Assembly (NCBI RefSeq): GCF_014250515.1
Contig: NZ_CP060202.1
Location: 2,973,001-3,037,000 of the forward strand
From: Hymenobacter sediminicola
GTDB taxonomy: Bacteria; Bacteroidota; Bacteroidia; Cytophagales; Hymenobacteraceae
Direction of reading: 5' to 3'
Length of the DNA: 64,000 nucleotides
The notes under the pieces were generated by a model that was not told the origin of the DNA, searched no databases, and saw nothing but the letters and a program-made list of their open reading frames with translations. Shown one piece after another: positions 9,964-18,228 of the stretch. Made by a program: the position numbers and the translations under genes. Every line of letters begins with the position of its first letter. Position 1 is the first letter of the stretch.

Positions 9964-10090
9964 GCAGCGGGTGGGTTTATAAACTTTTCGGAGAATGCCA
10001 GTGTATCTTTCCTACACCGCAGCCATACTCCTCTCTTATAAGGTTATGCGTTACGGGGCCCAAATGGAAGAATAGCACAATGTTTATTCG

Positions 10091-10116
10091 TGCAAACGTT
10101 GTCGGGAACGTTGCCA
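10091..10116. promoter_or_regulatory. Candidate LacI-family operator between kduD and lacI-type gene
   Basis: A 26-bp dyad of the form TG-N2-AACGTT-N2-CG-N2-AACGTT-N2-CA lies in the 303-bp divergent intergenic region. The two AACGTT boxes are 12 bp apart and the dyad is centred on the middle CG. A near copy (24 of 26 bases equal) lies at 15947-15972 ahead of the second pectin unit. LacI-family regulators bind palindromes with a central CG, so the neighbouring regulator is the obvious ligand. The rest of the intergenic region shows no other feature I can support; I did not find a clean TAnnTTTG element on either strand. Confidence 0.75.
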
Positions 10117-10266
10117 ACGCGCCGATTTGCGCACCCGAAAAGTTGGATTGAAGTGAAATCGGCCAGCTATTTCTATTTTCAGCCCCGGAACCCCGCCTGT
10201 CCCGCCGTTTGCGGTTCTTGCATTTTGGTAAGTCAGCCCTCACCCACCCGCTAAAGCACCCACCCG

Positions 10267-11316
10267 TTGGAAACTTTCACGATAAAAGACATTGCCCGCG
10301 AACTGAACATTTCTACCTCTACTGTATCGCGCGCACTTCGGGGTTCCTACGAAATAAACCCCGAAACCAAACGGCTGGTGATGGAGTGCGCTGAGCGCCT
10401 CAACTACCGCCCCAACCCCATTGCTCTCAGCCTGAAAGGCAGTGCCAGCCGTGCCATCGGCGTGATAGTGCCCCAGATTGCAAACTACTTCTTCTCGCAG
10501 GCCATCAACGGTATCGAGGCTATTGCCTACAACCGGGGCTATCATGTCATCATTTTCCAGAGCCAGGAATCGTATGAGCGGGAAGTAGCCAACGTGCAGC
10601 AAGCACTGTCGCGCAAGGTAGATGGCCTGCTGATTTCGCTTTCCAGTGAGACTTCCGACGTGACACACTTGCAGGAACTGCAGGATAAAAACGTACCGCT
10701 GGTGCTCTTCGACCGGGTTTCGCCGGAGCTAGAGGCCACACAGATAGTAGCCGATAACTTCGGTGGCGCCTTTTCGGCCACCGAGCACCTGATTCAGTCG
10801 GGCCGGCGGCGCATTGCGCACCTCACCATTCAGCCCTGGCTCAGCATCACGCGCGAACGGCTGGCCGGCTACCGTGCGGCGCTGGAGAAATACGGCCTGG
10901 AATTCGACGAAACGCTGGTGCGCTACGGCACGTTCGGGCCCGATGAAGTGGGGCCGATGGTGGACGAACTGATGCATCTGGAGTCGCCGCCGGACGCCTT
11001 CTTTACGGCTTCCGACCGGCTGGCTGTGGGTTGCCTGCAGGCCCTGCGCCAGCGCAAGCTGCAGATACCGGAAGATGTGTCGCTGATTGGTTTCACCAAC
11101 CTCAACGTAGCCGATCTGCTGGACCCGTCGCTGAGTACGGTGGTGCAGCCAGCCACGGAAATCGGGCAGGTGGCGGCCGAGCGGCTCATCGACCTGATTG
11201 AGCGCAAACACCGGGCGCTGCCCATCGAAACGGTTAAGATTCCGACCGAACTGATTGTGCGTAGTTCCACGCGACTAGCCGGGCAAGAACAGCCCCTGAG
11301 CGTTGCGCACACCTAG
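10267..11316 (+). CDS. LacI-family transcriptional regulator of the pectin locus
   Basis: A 349-residue repressor/activator of the LacI/GalR type. The helix-turn-helix is at residues 5-25 (IKDIARELNISTSTVSRALRG), followed by the hinge (NYRPNPIALSLK) and a periplasmic-binding-protein-like sugar domain from about residue 62 (IGVIVPQIANYFFSQ). The start is TTG: an in-frame TAA stands at 10252-10254 and no ATG lies between it and the helix-turn-helix. The gene diverges from kduD, and the operator candidates at 10091 and 15947 suggest it controls both pectin units. The inducer is probably a uronate intermediate; this is inference. Confidence 0.92.
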   Translation: METFTIKDIARELNISTSTVSRALRGSYEINPETKRLVMECAERLNYRPNPIALSLKGSASRAIGVIVPQIANYFFSQAINGIEAIAYNRGYHVIIFQSQESYEREVANVQQALSRKVDGLLISLSSETSDVTHLQELQDKNVPLVLFDRVSPELEATQIVADNFGGAFSATEHLIQSGRRRIAHLTIQPWLSITRERLAGYRAALEKYGLEFDETLVRYGTFGPDEVGPMVDELMHLESPPDAFFTASDRLAVGCLQALRQRKLQIPEDVSLIGFTNLNVADLLDPSLSTVVQPATEIGQVAAERLIDLIERKHRALPIETVKIPTELIVRSSTRLAGQEQPLSVAHT

Positions 11317-11341
11317 CCTATCCGCGCTGACTATTCTTCAC

Positions 11342-11407
11342 AAAAAAACGCGCTCCGCAGCCTAGCCCGTTCACTCTTTGGGCGTTATTGGCAGCGGAGC
11401 GCGCTTT
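11342..11407. terminator. Bidirectional terminator between regulator and GH105 gene
   Basis: A perfect 10-bp stem CGCGCTCCGC (11349-11358) pairs with GCGGAGCGCG (11394-11403). Seven A's precede it on the plus strand, giving a T7 run for minus-strand transcripts. It separates the convergent regulator gene and GH105 gene. The loop is long (35 bases), with GCCC/GGGC able to pair inside it. Confidence 0.75.
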
Positions 11408-11409
11408 AG

Positions 11410-13341
11410 TTAGCGGCCTGTCTGTTGCAGCAGCCAGGTCGCTATGTCTTTGGCGGCATTGAAGTTCTCGAACGAAGCCGGAATCTTGCGCCCATCCACA
11501 TATTCGTTGTAGAGCCACGGGTCGCCCACGGCAAACACGGTGCCCTTGCCTACTTTGGCCGTCGCAATAACGGTGTGCTCTCCCATCTTCACGAGCGGCG
11601 TGGCCGGCGCTTTCAGGTCCAGCGGCGCCAGTTCCTTGATGTAGGCCGATTTCGAGGTTTTGAACACCGGCGTACCGGCCGGTATATTCACGCGGCCCTG
11701 CTCGAACTCACTGCCCTTTACCATATTCAGATTGAGTGGCTTGAACTGCATGCCGAAGGCAGCGGCCAGCGTGTTGAAGCGCGGAATTTCGCAGTTGCTC
11801 GTGTCGTTGGCCATCAGTACCAGCGTGCCGCCGTCTTTCACCCATTTCGTGAGGGCCTGCACGTCGGCGGGCTGTACGAAGTTGGGCTTTGCGGTTTCCT
11901 TTTTGGTGTCGGGGTCGACGATGATGTAGACGTCCACGCCTTTCAGCGAGGCAGCCGTGGGGGCCGTGCCAATGGTGGTGGTTTTAGCGCCCAGGTCGCG
12001 GAACTGCTGACCCCAGAAGTAGAAGCCGCCGTGCGTTCGGTCGTCCCAGGTGTAGTGCCAGGCTTCTTCCTTGCCACTGAGCTTATTTTGGCGCAGCTCG
12101 TGGTTGAAGTAATTATCGACAGCCACGGTTTTGCCGTTGCCCCGCGTGCTTTCGGCGGCTACTTCCATTTCGATGCTGGCCAGAATGAACGGCCCCACTC
12201 CTTTCAGGTCGTTTTTGCGCAGCGGTTCCGTCAGGTAATACTCGAAGCTGCCGTCACGGTAGGGCTTGCCGCCCAAGCCGCCCACGCTTACTGTACCGTT
12301 GAAGGCCAGCGCACCGCTTTCTTCGGCCACGAAGGTTTTCAGCAGACCGTCGTAGCCTTTGCGGGCCACATCAGCGTACTTTTTATCGAGGTAGCCCATG
12401 CGTACGCCCTTCTGCAGGAAATACACGAACATGCTGCTGCCCGAAGCCTCGGCATAGTTGCCTTTGCGCGAAGCCTGGTCCACGACCAACGACCAAGTTC
12501 CGGTTTTGGCATCCTGGTACTTGGCCAGCACTGGCGCTAGGCGTTGCACATCCTTGATGAGTTGCTGGCGTTGCGGATGGTTCTGCGGGAAATAGTCCAG
12601 CACATCTACCAGGGCCATAGCATACCAGCCCATGCCCCGGTCCCAGAAGTTGGGGCTCTGACCAGTGGTTTTATTGGCCCATTGCTGCTCCCTGCTCTCA
12701 TCGTAGCCGTGGTACAGGAGGCCGGTTTTGGGGTCGACAAGGTTTTTCTCGATCAGCGCAAACTGCTTGGCGACGTCATCGAAACCAGCAGGCTGGTTGA
12801 AAACCTGGCTGTATTCGGCGTAGAACGGCTCGGCCATGTACAGCCCGTCGAGCCACATCTGGTTGGTATAGATTTTCTTATGCCAAAAGCCGCCCGCCTT
12901 GGTGCGCGGCTGTCCATCGAGTTGCTTGCGCAACAGCTGTGCGGCTTTCTGGTACTTCTCAGCCTGTGGCACCGACATCTGGCCCAGCGTGAGCAGCACG
13001 TGGCCGGTGGTCAGGTTGTCGAGGTTATAGTCTTCGAGCTTGTAGGTGCGGATGGTGCCGTCCTTCTGCACAAACTGGTCGAGGTCTTTCTGGATGTAGG
13101 TGAAGTAGCGGGCGTCGCCGGTGCGCTGCCACACCCGCTCCAGCGCCTTCAGCATCAGGCCCTGCTCATAGTCCCAGCGGGCCGTTTTGCGGTTGCCGAT
13201 AAGGATAGAATCGGGGTGCCAGCTGATAAACGCATCGGTCATGCGCTGCGACATAGGCCGCGCCGGAACCGGCGCAGTTTGGGCCTGAGCGGCAGCAGAA
13301 GTCAGCAGAGCACTGGAAAGCAGAAAACGGCGGAAGGTCAT
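11410..13341 (-). CDS. GH105 unsaturated rhamnogalacturonyl/galacturonyl hydrolase with C-terminal DUF4350-like domain
   Basis: A 643-residue exported protein (signal peptide about 1-21). The N-terminal (alpha/alpha)6 barrel matches YteR/YesR glycosidases, which hydrate and release the unsaturated uronate from the non-reducing end of lyase products. Candidate catalytic aspartates are D108 in NLDNLTTGH and D165 in MWLDGLYMAEPF. From about residue 400 a second domain (WGQQFRDLGAKTTTIG, VDVYIIVDPDTKKE, GGTLVLMANDTSNCE) resembles DUF4350/ThuA-like glutamine-amidotransferase folds without an obvious enzyme site. Its product feeds KdgF. It lies 119 bases after the GH28 fusion gene on the same strand. 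Confidence 0.9.
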   Translation of the reverse strand: MTFRRFLLSSALLTSAAAQAQTAPVPARPMSQRMTDAFISWHPDSILIGNRKTARWDYEQGLMLKALERVWQRTGDARYFTYIQKDLDQFVQKDGTIRTYKLEDYNLDNLTTGHVLLTLGQMSVPQAEKYQKAAQLLRKQLDGQPRTKAGGFWHKKIYTNQMWLDGLYMAEPFYAEYSQVFNQPAGFDDVAKQFALIEKNLVDPKTGLLYHGYDESREQQWANKTTGQSPNFWDRGMGWYAMALVDVLDYFPQNHPQRQQLIKDVQRLAPVLAKYQDAKTGTWSLVVDQASRKGNYAEASGSSMFVYFLQKGVRMGYLDKKYADVARKGYDGLLKTFVAEESGALAFNGTVSVGGLGGKPYRDGSFEYYLTEPLRKNDLKGVGPFILASIEMEVAAESTRGNGKTVAVDNYFNHELRQNKLSGKEEAWHYTWDDRTHGGFYFWGQQFRDLGAKTTTIGTAPTAASLKGVDVYIIVDPDTKKETAKPNFVQPADVQALTKWVKDGGTLVLMANDTSNCEIPRFNTLAAAFGMQFKPLNLNMVKGSEFEQGRVNIPAGTPVFKTSKSAYIKELAPLDLKAPATPLVKMGEHTVIATAKVGKGTVFAVGDPWLYNEYVDGRKIPASFENFNAAKDIATWLLQQTGR

Positions 13342-13460
13342 GGGCGGAAATTTATACTCGCTTGAACGTGGTGCTTCGACAAGCTCAGCATCACGGGTAG
13401 TGTAGCAACGTCAGCACACGAAGTTCTTCACAAGGCTAGCCATGACGTTGCTTTTTATTC
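13342..13460. repeat. Intergenic spacer with REP-like fragment and hairpin
   Basis: Bases 13373-13394 read GCTTCGACAAGCTCAGCATCAC, the reverse complement of the arm of the inverted repeat at 31314. A second element is the pair GCAACGTCA (13405-13413) and TGACGTTGC (13443-13451), a 9-bp stem with a 29-base loop. No protein is supported here. The spacer separates two pectinase genes on the same strand, so the hairpin may modulate read-through or mRNA ends. Confidence 0.55.
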
Positions 13461-15800
13461 TTACAGCTTCGAAACCGTCACCGTTTTCTTGGCCACCTTC
13501 TCCCCCATTTCCACGCCTTTTTTAGCGGATTTGGTGTCGGTATTGCGCAGTACCACCGCTTTGCTGCGGGCGCCGGTTACGCGCAGCAGCAGCTCGGCGC
13601 CGGGTGTGTAGCGCAGGTTATCGAAGCTGATGTTGCGGCTGTTTTGCACTTCCAGCACGGGCTTGGTTTCGTTGGAGAGCAGGGTCACGTTTTTCAGGCG
13701 AATGCCGTCGGCTTCCTGGCACACCATCCCTTTGTTGCACTCCAGCACCGTATTCTCGATTTCTACATTCTGCACCGCCATTTCGGGCAGGCCGCGCACC
13801 AGAATGCCGGTGTTGGCGCCTTTGCACGTTACGTTGGTAATGCGGAAATTCTTGAACTGCGGGGTGCCTTCTCCCAGGGGTTCAGCCTTGATTTCGGGGA
13901 TGCCATAGGCTTCGCCATTTACCTGCACAGGGTCTTTAGCGGCGTAATACATATCGAACAGGATGGCTTCACCGGCAATGTCGGTCATGTCCACGCCGTC
14001 CACGAAGATGTTTTCTACCACGCCACCGCGGCCCCGGGCCGTCTTGAAGCGCAGGCCCACATCGGTGCCCATAAAGGTGCAGTTGCTCACGTACAGGTTG
14101 CGGGCGCCGCCCGACATTTCCGAGCCAATCACGAAGCCGCCGTGGGCGTGGTACACTTTCGTGTCGCGGATGATGAAGTTTTCGGTGGGCACGCCGCGCT
14201 TGCGGCCTTCTGCGTCGCGGCCCGATTTAATGCAGATACCGTCGTCGCCGACGTCAAAGGTGCAGCCTTCTACTAGGCCGTTGCGGCACGATTCCAGGTC
14301 GAGAGCATCAGTATTTTGGCCGTACCACGGATTGCGGGCCGTCACGTTGCGCAGCGTGATATTGTCGCAGAGCAGTGGGTGAATCGTCCAGGCCGGGGAA
14401 TTTTGGATGGTGAAGTCTTCGAGCAGAATCTGCTTGCAGCGCTGCAGACTCAGCATATTCGGCCGCAGGAAATCCTTAAACTCGGCAAACTTGTTGAAGT
14501 CCGGCTCCTGCCCGGCGGTCAGGGTCCAGGGCTTGTTGAGTGTAGAGCCTTTGAGTGAGCCAGCCGTGGGGTACCAGGTCGTGCCTTTCTCATCTACCAC
14601 CCCGCCCGATTTTACCAGCTTCTGCCACTGACCTGAGTTCAGCTTCTCCTTCTTCACCATGCGCCATGCGTCGCCGGCCCCATCGAAGGTGCCTTCGCCA
14701 GTAATGGCAATGTTTTCGAGGTCGTAGCCATAAATCGGCGACTGATTGCGCACGGCGTCCTCCCCTTCCCAGTTGGTTTTGAGCAGCTGATAATCGGAGA
14801 GTTTGCTGCTAAATTGCACCAGGGCGCCGCGTTGCACGTGCAGGTTCACGTTGCTTTTTAGTTGAATGGGGCCCGTGAGCCACAGGCCGCGCGGCACCAG
14901 CACCACACCGCCTTTCTGGCTGCAGGCGTCAATGGCTTTGCGGAAGGCTTCGGTATTGAGCGTTTGTCCATCCGCTACCGCGCCATACTTCACGATGTTG
15001 AACGTGTCCTTGTTGAAGTAGGGCTGCAGCACCACCGGCAGGTCGAAGGCATACTTACCGGCGAAGGCCAGCGGCTTCAGGTTGCTGGCGAGGCCCAGGT
15101 TGAGCTTCTTGACATCCTGCGCTACCAGTTGCGCCACCCGCTCCGCACCATAGGCCGAGAAATGGGTGTTATCGAGCTTGGTGTTGTTGGCGCCGTTCTG
15201 GTAGCTCCAAAACAGCGGCTTGGTGCCTGCGTCGCCGAGCTGGCTGTACATGGCCCAGCTGGTTTCGTGCAGATCAATCAGGGGTACTTTCTGGGTTTTA
15301 GCTACCTCCTTCACCACTCCGGGATACTCGCCGTGGTCATCCTTGCGCTTGCCAGCCTCATCAAAGTAGCGGCGTCCAACAGGCGTCAGTAGTATCGGGT
15401 TGGCCCCCTTGGCACGAGCTTCCTGCACGTAGCGGGTCAGGTTCTGGCGGTAGGCGGTCTGAGGCGCAGCGTAGCGGGCCGTGTCTTCTTTCTTAGAATC
15501 GTTGTGACCGAACTGAATCAGCACCCAGTCGCCGGGCTTCAGCTGCTCCAGCACTTTGGCCCAGCGGCCTTCGTGGCGGAAGTTGCGGGTGCTGCGGCCG
15601 TTCATGGCGTGGTTTTGCACGGCCACGCCATCCTCAAAATACTGTTTGAAATACATGCCCCAGCCACGCTCGGCCTTGTCTAATGGCTTCTCCGACATGG
15701 TGGAGTCGCCAACGAGGAAGATGGTAGGCTTGCGGCTATCGGCAGCTGGGCGGAAGGCCAGCAGCAGCACGGCTAGAAATACAACACAGAGCTGTTTCAT
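13461..15800 (-). CDS. Rhamnogalacturonan acetylesterase-like SGNH hydrolase fused to GH28 polygalacturonase
   Basis: A 779-residue exported protein. After the signal peptide (MKQLCVVFLAVLLLAF), residues about 24-245 form a CE12-type SGNH esterase: GDST with Ser33, NGRST near 67-71, FGHND near 97-101, and DNTHFS near 218 carrying the Asp/His pair. Residues about 260-760 form a GH28 beta-helix: NTDALDLESC near 497, DDGICIKSGRD near 520, HGGFVIGSEMSGG near 557 and RFKTARGRGG. The GH28 motifs look exo-acting. It should deacetylate pectin and trim galacturonate in the periplasm. The ATG at 15800 begins the signal peptide; an upstream in-frame start at 15827 would spoil it. The operator copy lies about 147 bases upstream. 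Confidence 0.92.
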   Translation of the reverse strand: MKQLCVVFLAVLLLAFRPAADSRKPTIFLVGDSTMSEKPLDKAERGWGMYFKQYFEDGVAVQNHAMNGRSTRNFRHEGRWAKVLEQLKPGDWVLIQFGHNDSKKEDTARYAAPQTAYRQNLTRYVQEARAKGANPILLTPVGRRYFDEAGKRKDDHGEYPGVVKEVAKTQKVPLIDLHETSWAMYSQLGDAGTKPLFWSYQNGANNTKLDNTHFSAYGAERVAQLVAQDVKKLNLGLASNLKPLAFAGKYAFDLPVVLQPYFNKDTFNIVKYGAVADGQTLNTEAFRKAIDACSQKGGVVLVPRGLWLTGPIQLKSNVNLHVQRGALVQFSSKLSDYQLLKTNWEGEDAVRNQSPIYGYDLENIAITGEGTFDGAGDAWRMVKKEKLNSGQWQKLVKSGGVVDEKGTTWYPTAGSLKGSTLNKPWTLTAGQEPDFNKFAEFKDFLRPNMLSLQRCKQILLEDFTIQNSPAWTIHPLLCDNITLRNVTARNPWYGQNTDALDLESCRNGLVEGCTFDVGDDGICIKSGRDAEGRKRGVPTENFIIRDTKVYHAHGGFVIGSEMSGGARNLYVSNCTFMGTDVGLRFKTARGRGGVVENIFVDGVDMTDIAGEAILFDMYYAAKDPVQVNGEAYGIPEIKAEPLGEGTPQFKNFRITNVTCKGANTGILVRGLPEMAVQNVEIENTVLECNKGMVCQEADGIRLKNVTLLSNETKPVLEVQNSRNISFDNLRYTPGAELLLRVTGARSKAVVLRNTDTKSAKKGVEMGEKVAKKTVTVSKL

Positions 15801-15946
15801 ATGGGTGGGAATGGCAGGAGGCGGCACGATAAGTGGCTTCCAGAAAAGCAGTTTTCCGGGAAGCTGCTGCCACCAGGGGCAGTAGACTGGTTGTTAAGGT
15901 TAACCGAATAGTTGGCTGACGCTGCACTACCTAGCCGCATTTTTTG

Positions 15947-15972
15947 TGCAATCGTTATCGGGAACGTTGCCA
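15947..15972. promoter_or_regulatory. Second copy of the candidate LacI operator
   Basis: This 26-bp dyad differs from the one at 10091-10116 at only two positions (A to T at position 6, G to A at position 11). It lies 147 bases upstream of the acetylesterase/GH28 gene, nearly the same distance as the first copy from kduD (128 bases). The remaining part of the 375-bp gap 15801-16175 holds ATCTTTGC at about 16138, a possible -7 element for the nicotinamidase gene, and nothing else I can support. Confidence 0.75.
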
Positions 15973-16175
15973 TGAAGCCATTGCCAGGGCTTGGATTGAG
16001 TTGGCAAATGCACTTTTTGCCAGCAAAAGGCTCTTTTTCAGTCGTGGGTTGAGGAGGCACTTACTCACCGAAATTGCACTCTACTCATCTGCTTCTGCGC
16101 CGCAACAGTATCTGCGCAAAGTGACTCATCTTTGCGGCCTGATGCTTTGTTTCACACGTTATCCGCTGCTAGCTG

Positions 16176-16787
16176 ATGAAGGCGCTGCTTCTGATTGATA
16201 TTCAAAACGATTTTGTGCCTGGTGGGGCACTGGCAGTGGCCGGTGGCGACGCCATTATTCCGTTGGTAAACCGGCTGCAGCCGCATTTCGGGCTGGTGGT
16301 AGCTACCCAAGACTGGCACCCGGCCGGCCACGGAAGCTTCGCCAGCAGCCACCCGGGCCGCCAGCCCTTCGAGCAGACCGAGCTGCACGGCCTGCCCCAA
16401 ACCCTCTGGCCCGACCACTGCGTGCAGGGCACAGCCGGCGCCGACTTCCACCCCGCGTTGGACCAACACCGCATTGAGGCCATTTTCCGTAAAGGCACCA
16501 ACCCCGAAATAGATTCCTACAGCGGTTTTTTCGACAACGGCCATCGCAAGAGCACTGGTCTGGCTGACTACCTGCGTGGGCGCGGCGTGACACAAGTGTA
16601 TCTGGCTGGCCTTGCTGCCGACTACTGCGTCTATTTCTCTGCCAAAGACGCTTTACAGGAAGGTTTCGAGGTGTTCTTCGTTGAGGATGCTACCCGCGCC
16701 ATCAGCGCCGACGGCTACCAGCAGGCCCGCACCGACCTGTTGCAGCGCGGTGCCCAATTCGTGACCGTCGCGGAAGTAGCCCAGTAG
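16176..16787 (+). CDS. pncA: Nicotinamidase
   Basis: A 203-residue isochorismatase-fold amidase that hydrolyses nicotinamide to nicotinate and ammonia for NAD salvage in the cytoplasm. The catalytic triad is visible: D8 in LLIDIQNDF, K106 in IFRKGTNPEIDSYSGF and C151 in GLAADYCVYF. The metal-binding DWHP motif is at residues 46-49. Length matches bacterial PncA. It ends two bases from the convergent methyltransferase gene, so the two probably share a termination region. Confidence 0.95.
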   Translation: MKALLLIDIQNDFVPGGALAVAGGDAIIPLVNRLQPHFGLVVATQDWHPAGHGSFASSHPGRQPFEQTELHGLPQTLWPDHCVQGTAGADFHPALDQHRIEAIFRKGTNPEIDSYSGFFDNGHRKSTGLADYLRGRGVTQVYLAGLAADYCVYFSAKDALQEGFEVFFVEDATRAISADGYQQARTDLLQRGAQFVTVAEVAQ

Positions 16788-16789
16788 TA

Positions 16790-17572
16790 TTAGGGCCACT
16801 TCTGAGCGACTACTGAGTACACCATCGGGAGCTTATTGGGCAGGTGCCGGAGCCGATACTGCCGTGCGCCTGTTTGTTCTAGCTCGGCAAAGCAATTGTA
16901 GGGCGAGTAATCATACTCCTCGAATTGCTCAATTTCCAATCCCTGTTTGAGCAAGGCACCCAGCACCTCGCCCAGGCTATGGTTCCAGGAAACGGAGGTG
17001 GTTTCTATGGGCGCGGTGCGGTCGGCGTAAGTTCCGGTTTCGGTTTCCGTAATGGTTTCGCGGGTGAACTTGGCATCGAATATCCAGACAACCGGATGAA
17101 ACTCCACCAGCACCAGTCGGCCGCCGGGTTTCAAAAAATGTGCTACTACAGCTGCCCAGCGGTCCATATCGGGTAGCCAGCCCAGCACGCCATACGTCGT
17201 GAACACAACATCGAACTGCTGCTGCAAGTGTTCAGGCAAAGCATACACGTCGGAGCAGATAAACCGGGTGTCTAGGCCGAGCTGTGTTGCCAGCTGGCGG
17301 GCCGTATCTATAGCTTTATCCGATAGGTCTACGCCTGTTACATGCGCCCCCATCCGGCTCAACGACATAGAATCCTGCCCAAAATGACACTGCAGATGCA
17401 GGATGTGCAGCCCGCTGATGTTGCCTAACAACCCCAGTTCAATGTCGTTCAGCGAAGATTCACCCGCCAGAAAGCCAGGCACGTTATAGAATTCTGACTG
17501 CACATGATACTCGGTTTTGGCATTCCAGAGGCTACGGTTTAAGGCAGCGTAGTTGGCAGGATAGTCTGGCAT
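16790..17572 (-). CDS. Class I SAM-dependent methyltransferase
   Basis: A 260-residue protein with a seven-strand methyltransferase core. The SAM-binding motif is HILHLQCHFGQDSMSLSRMGAH near residues 60-80, followed by VTGVDLSDKAI and FDVVFTTYGVLGW. The ATG at 17572 (MPDYPANYAALNR) is preferred over an in-frame start 13 codons upstream because family members begin at this point. The substrate is unknown. It starts 10 bases downstream of the BLUF gene on the same strand and may be co-transcribed with it. Confidence 0.8.
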   Translation of the reverse strand: MPDYPANYAALNRSLWNAKTEYHVQSEFYNVPGFLAGESSLNDIELGLLGNISGLHILHLQCHFGQDSMSLSRMGAHVTGVDLSDKAIDTARQLATQLGLDTRFICSDVYALPEHLQQQFDVVFTTYGVLGWLPDMDRWAAVVAHFLKPGGRLVLVEFHPVVWIFDAKFTRETITETETGTYADRTAPIETTSVSWNHSLGEVLGALLKQGLEIEQFEEYDYSPYNCFAELEQTGARQYRLRHLPNKLPMVYSVVAQKWP

Positions 17573-17582
17573 AACAACAGTT

Positions 17583-18011
17583 TCAGACAGGCGTTTCGGG
17601 GGTCGTGGCAAATTCCTTCAGCAGTTCGAAGAAGGGTTGGTCCATGCGCTGCGGCCGGGCAGCCAGAAAATCGGGGCTGGCCGGGTCCTGATAGCCGGCC
17701 AGTTGTGCAAAATCGGCGGGAGACGCTGTGGCAAATCCCATGGACCATTCGGGAAACGCCCGGCGGGCAACCGGACCATCGGCGAGCTTGTAGAGATGGG
17801 TATGCCGGCAATCCTGGGCAATGGTGTCGAACAACGCCTGTACGGTTTCCTGTTTGCCCTCAAGTACCTGCAGAATATTGCCCGCGCTGAAAAGCAGCAG
17901 CCCCGTCACGTTTCGCTCTTCGTTTCGGCGGCGCGAATGCAGCAACAAGGATTTCAGGGCGGCATCGTCCATGTCTGCTAACGCCGAGCTGAGATACACA
18001 ATATGATACAT
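17583..18011 (-). CDS. BLUF-domain blue-light sensor (copy 1)
   Basis: A 142-residue short BLUF protein that should bind FAD and sense blue light. The photocycle residues are all present: Y6 in YHIVYLSSA, N30, Q48 in ILQVLEG and W89 in EWSMGF. After the BLUF core the C-terminal 45 residues form helices, as in PixD-type proteins with no output domain, so signalling is probably by protein contact. The ATG at 18011 starts the domain exactly; longer in-frame starts add unrelated residues. A second BLUF gene of equal length is at 26505-26933. Confidence 0.93.
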   Translation of the reverse strand: MYHIVYLSSALADMDDAALKSLLLHSRRRNEERNVTGLLLFSAGNILQVLEGKQETVQALFDTIAQDCRHTHLYKLADGPVARRAFPEWSMGFATASPADFAQLAGYQDPASPDFLAARPQRMDQPFFELLKEFATTPETPV

Positions 18012-18228
18012 GGTCTGGAAATTCTGACGTCGAAATGGCGTAGCCCGGCTGTGATTCTGGACAGGCTGTTCGGGTTGGAGGATAAAAGTTATGAATAATA
18101 AGAAAGTCCATTGCAAAAAGCCTGCACCCGACCAGGATTTGCATACCGGCTACAACCTTTCCCCGGCACCCAGGGTACACCGCAGACCCGTTTTGTGAAT
18201 CCGCGAGGCACTACTTCCCTCCCTGCTG

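Noticed and set aside
9148..10041. Long plus-strand frame opposite kduD
   Set aside because: It is antisense to a clear KduD and its composition (many Gly, Arg, Ala, His) is that of a GC-rich shadow frame.
11425..12540. Plus-strand 371-codon frame opposite the GH105 gene
   Set aside because: High-GC shadow frame with no family match.
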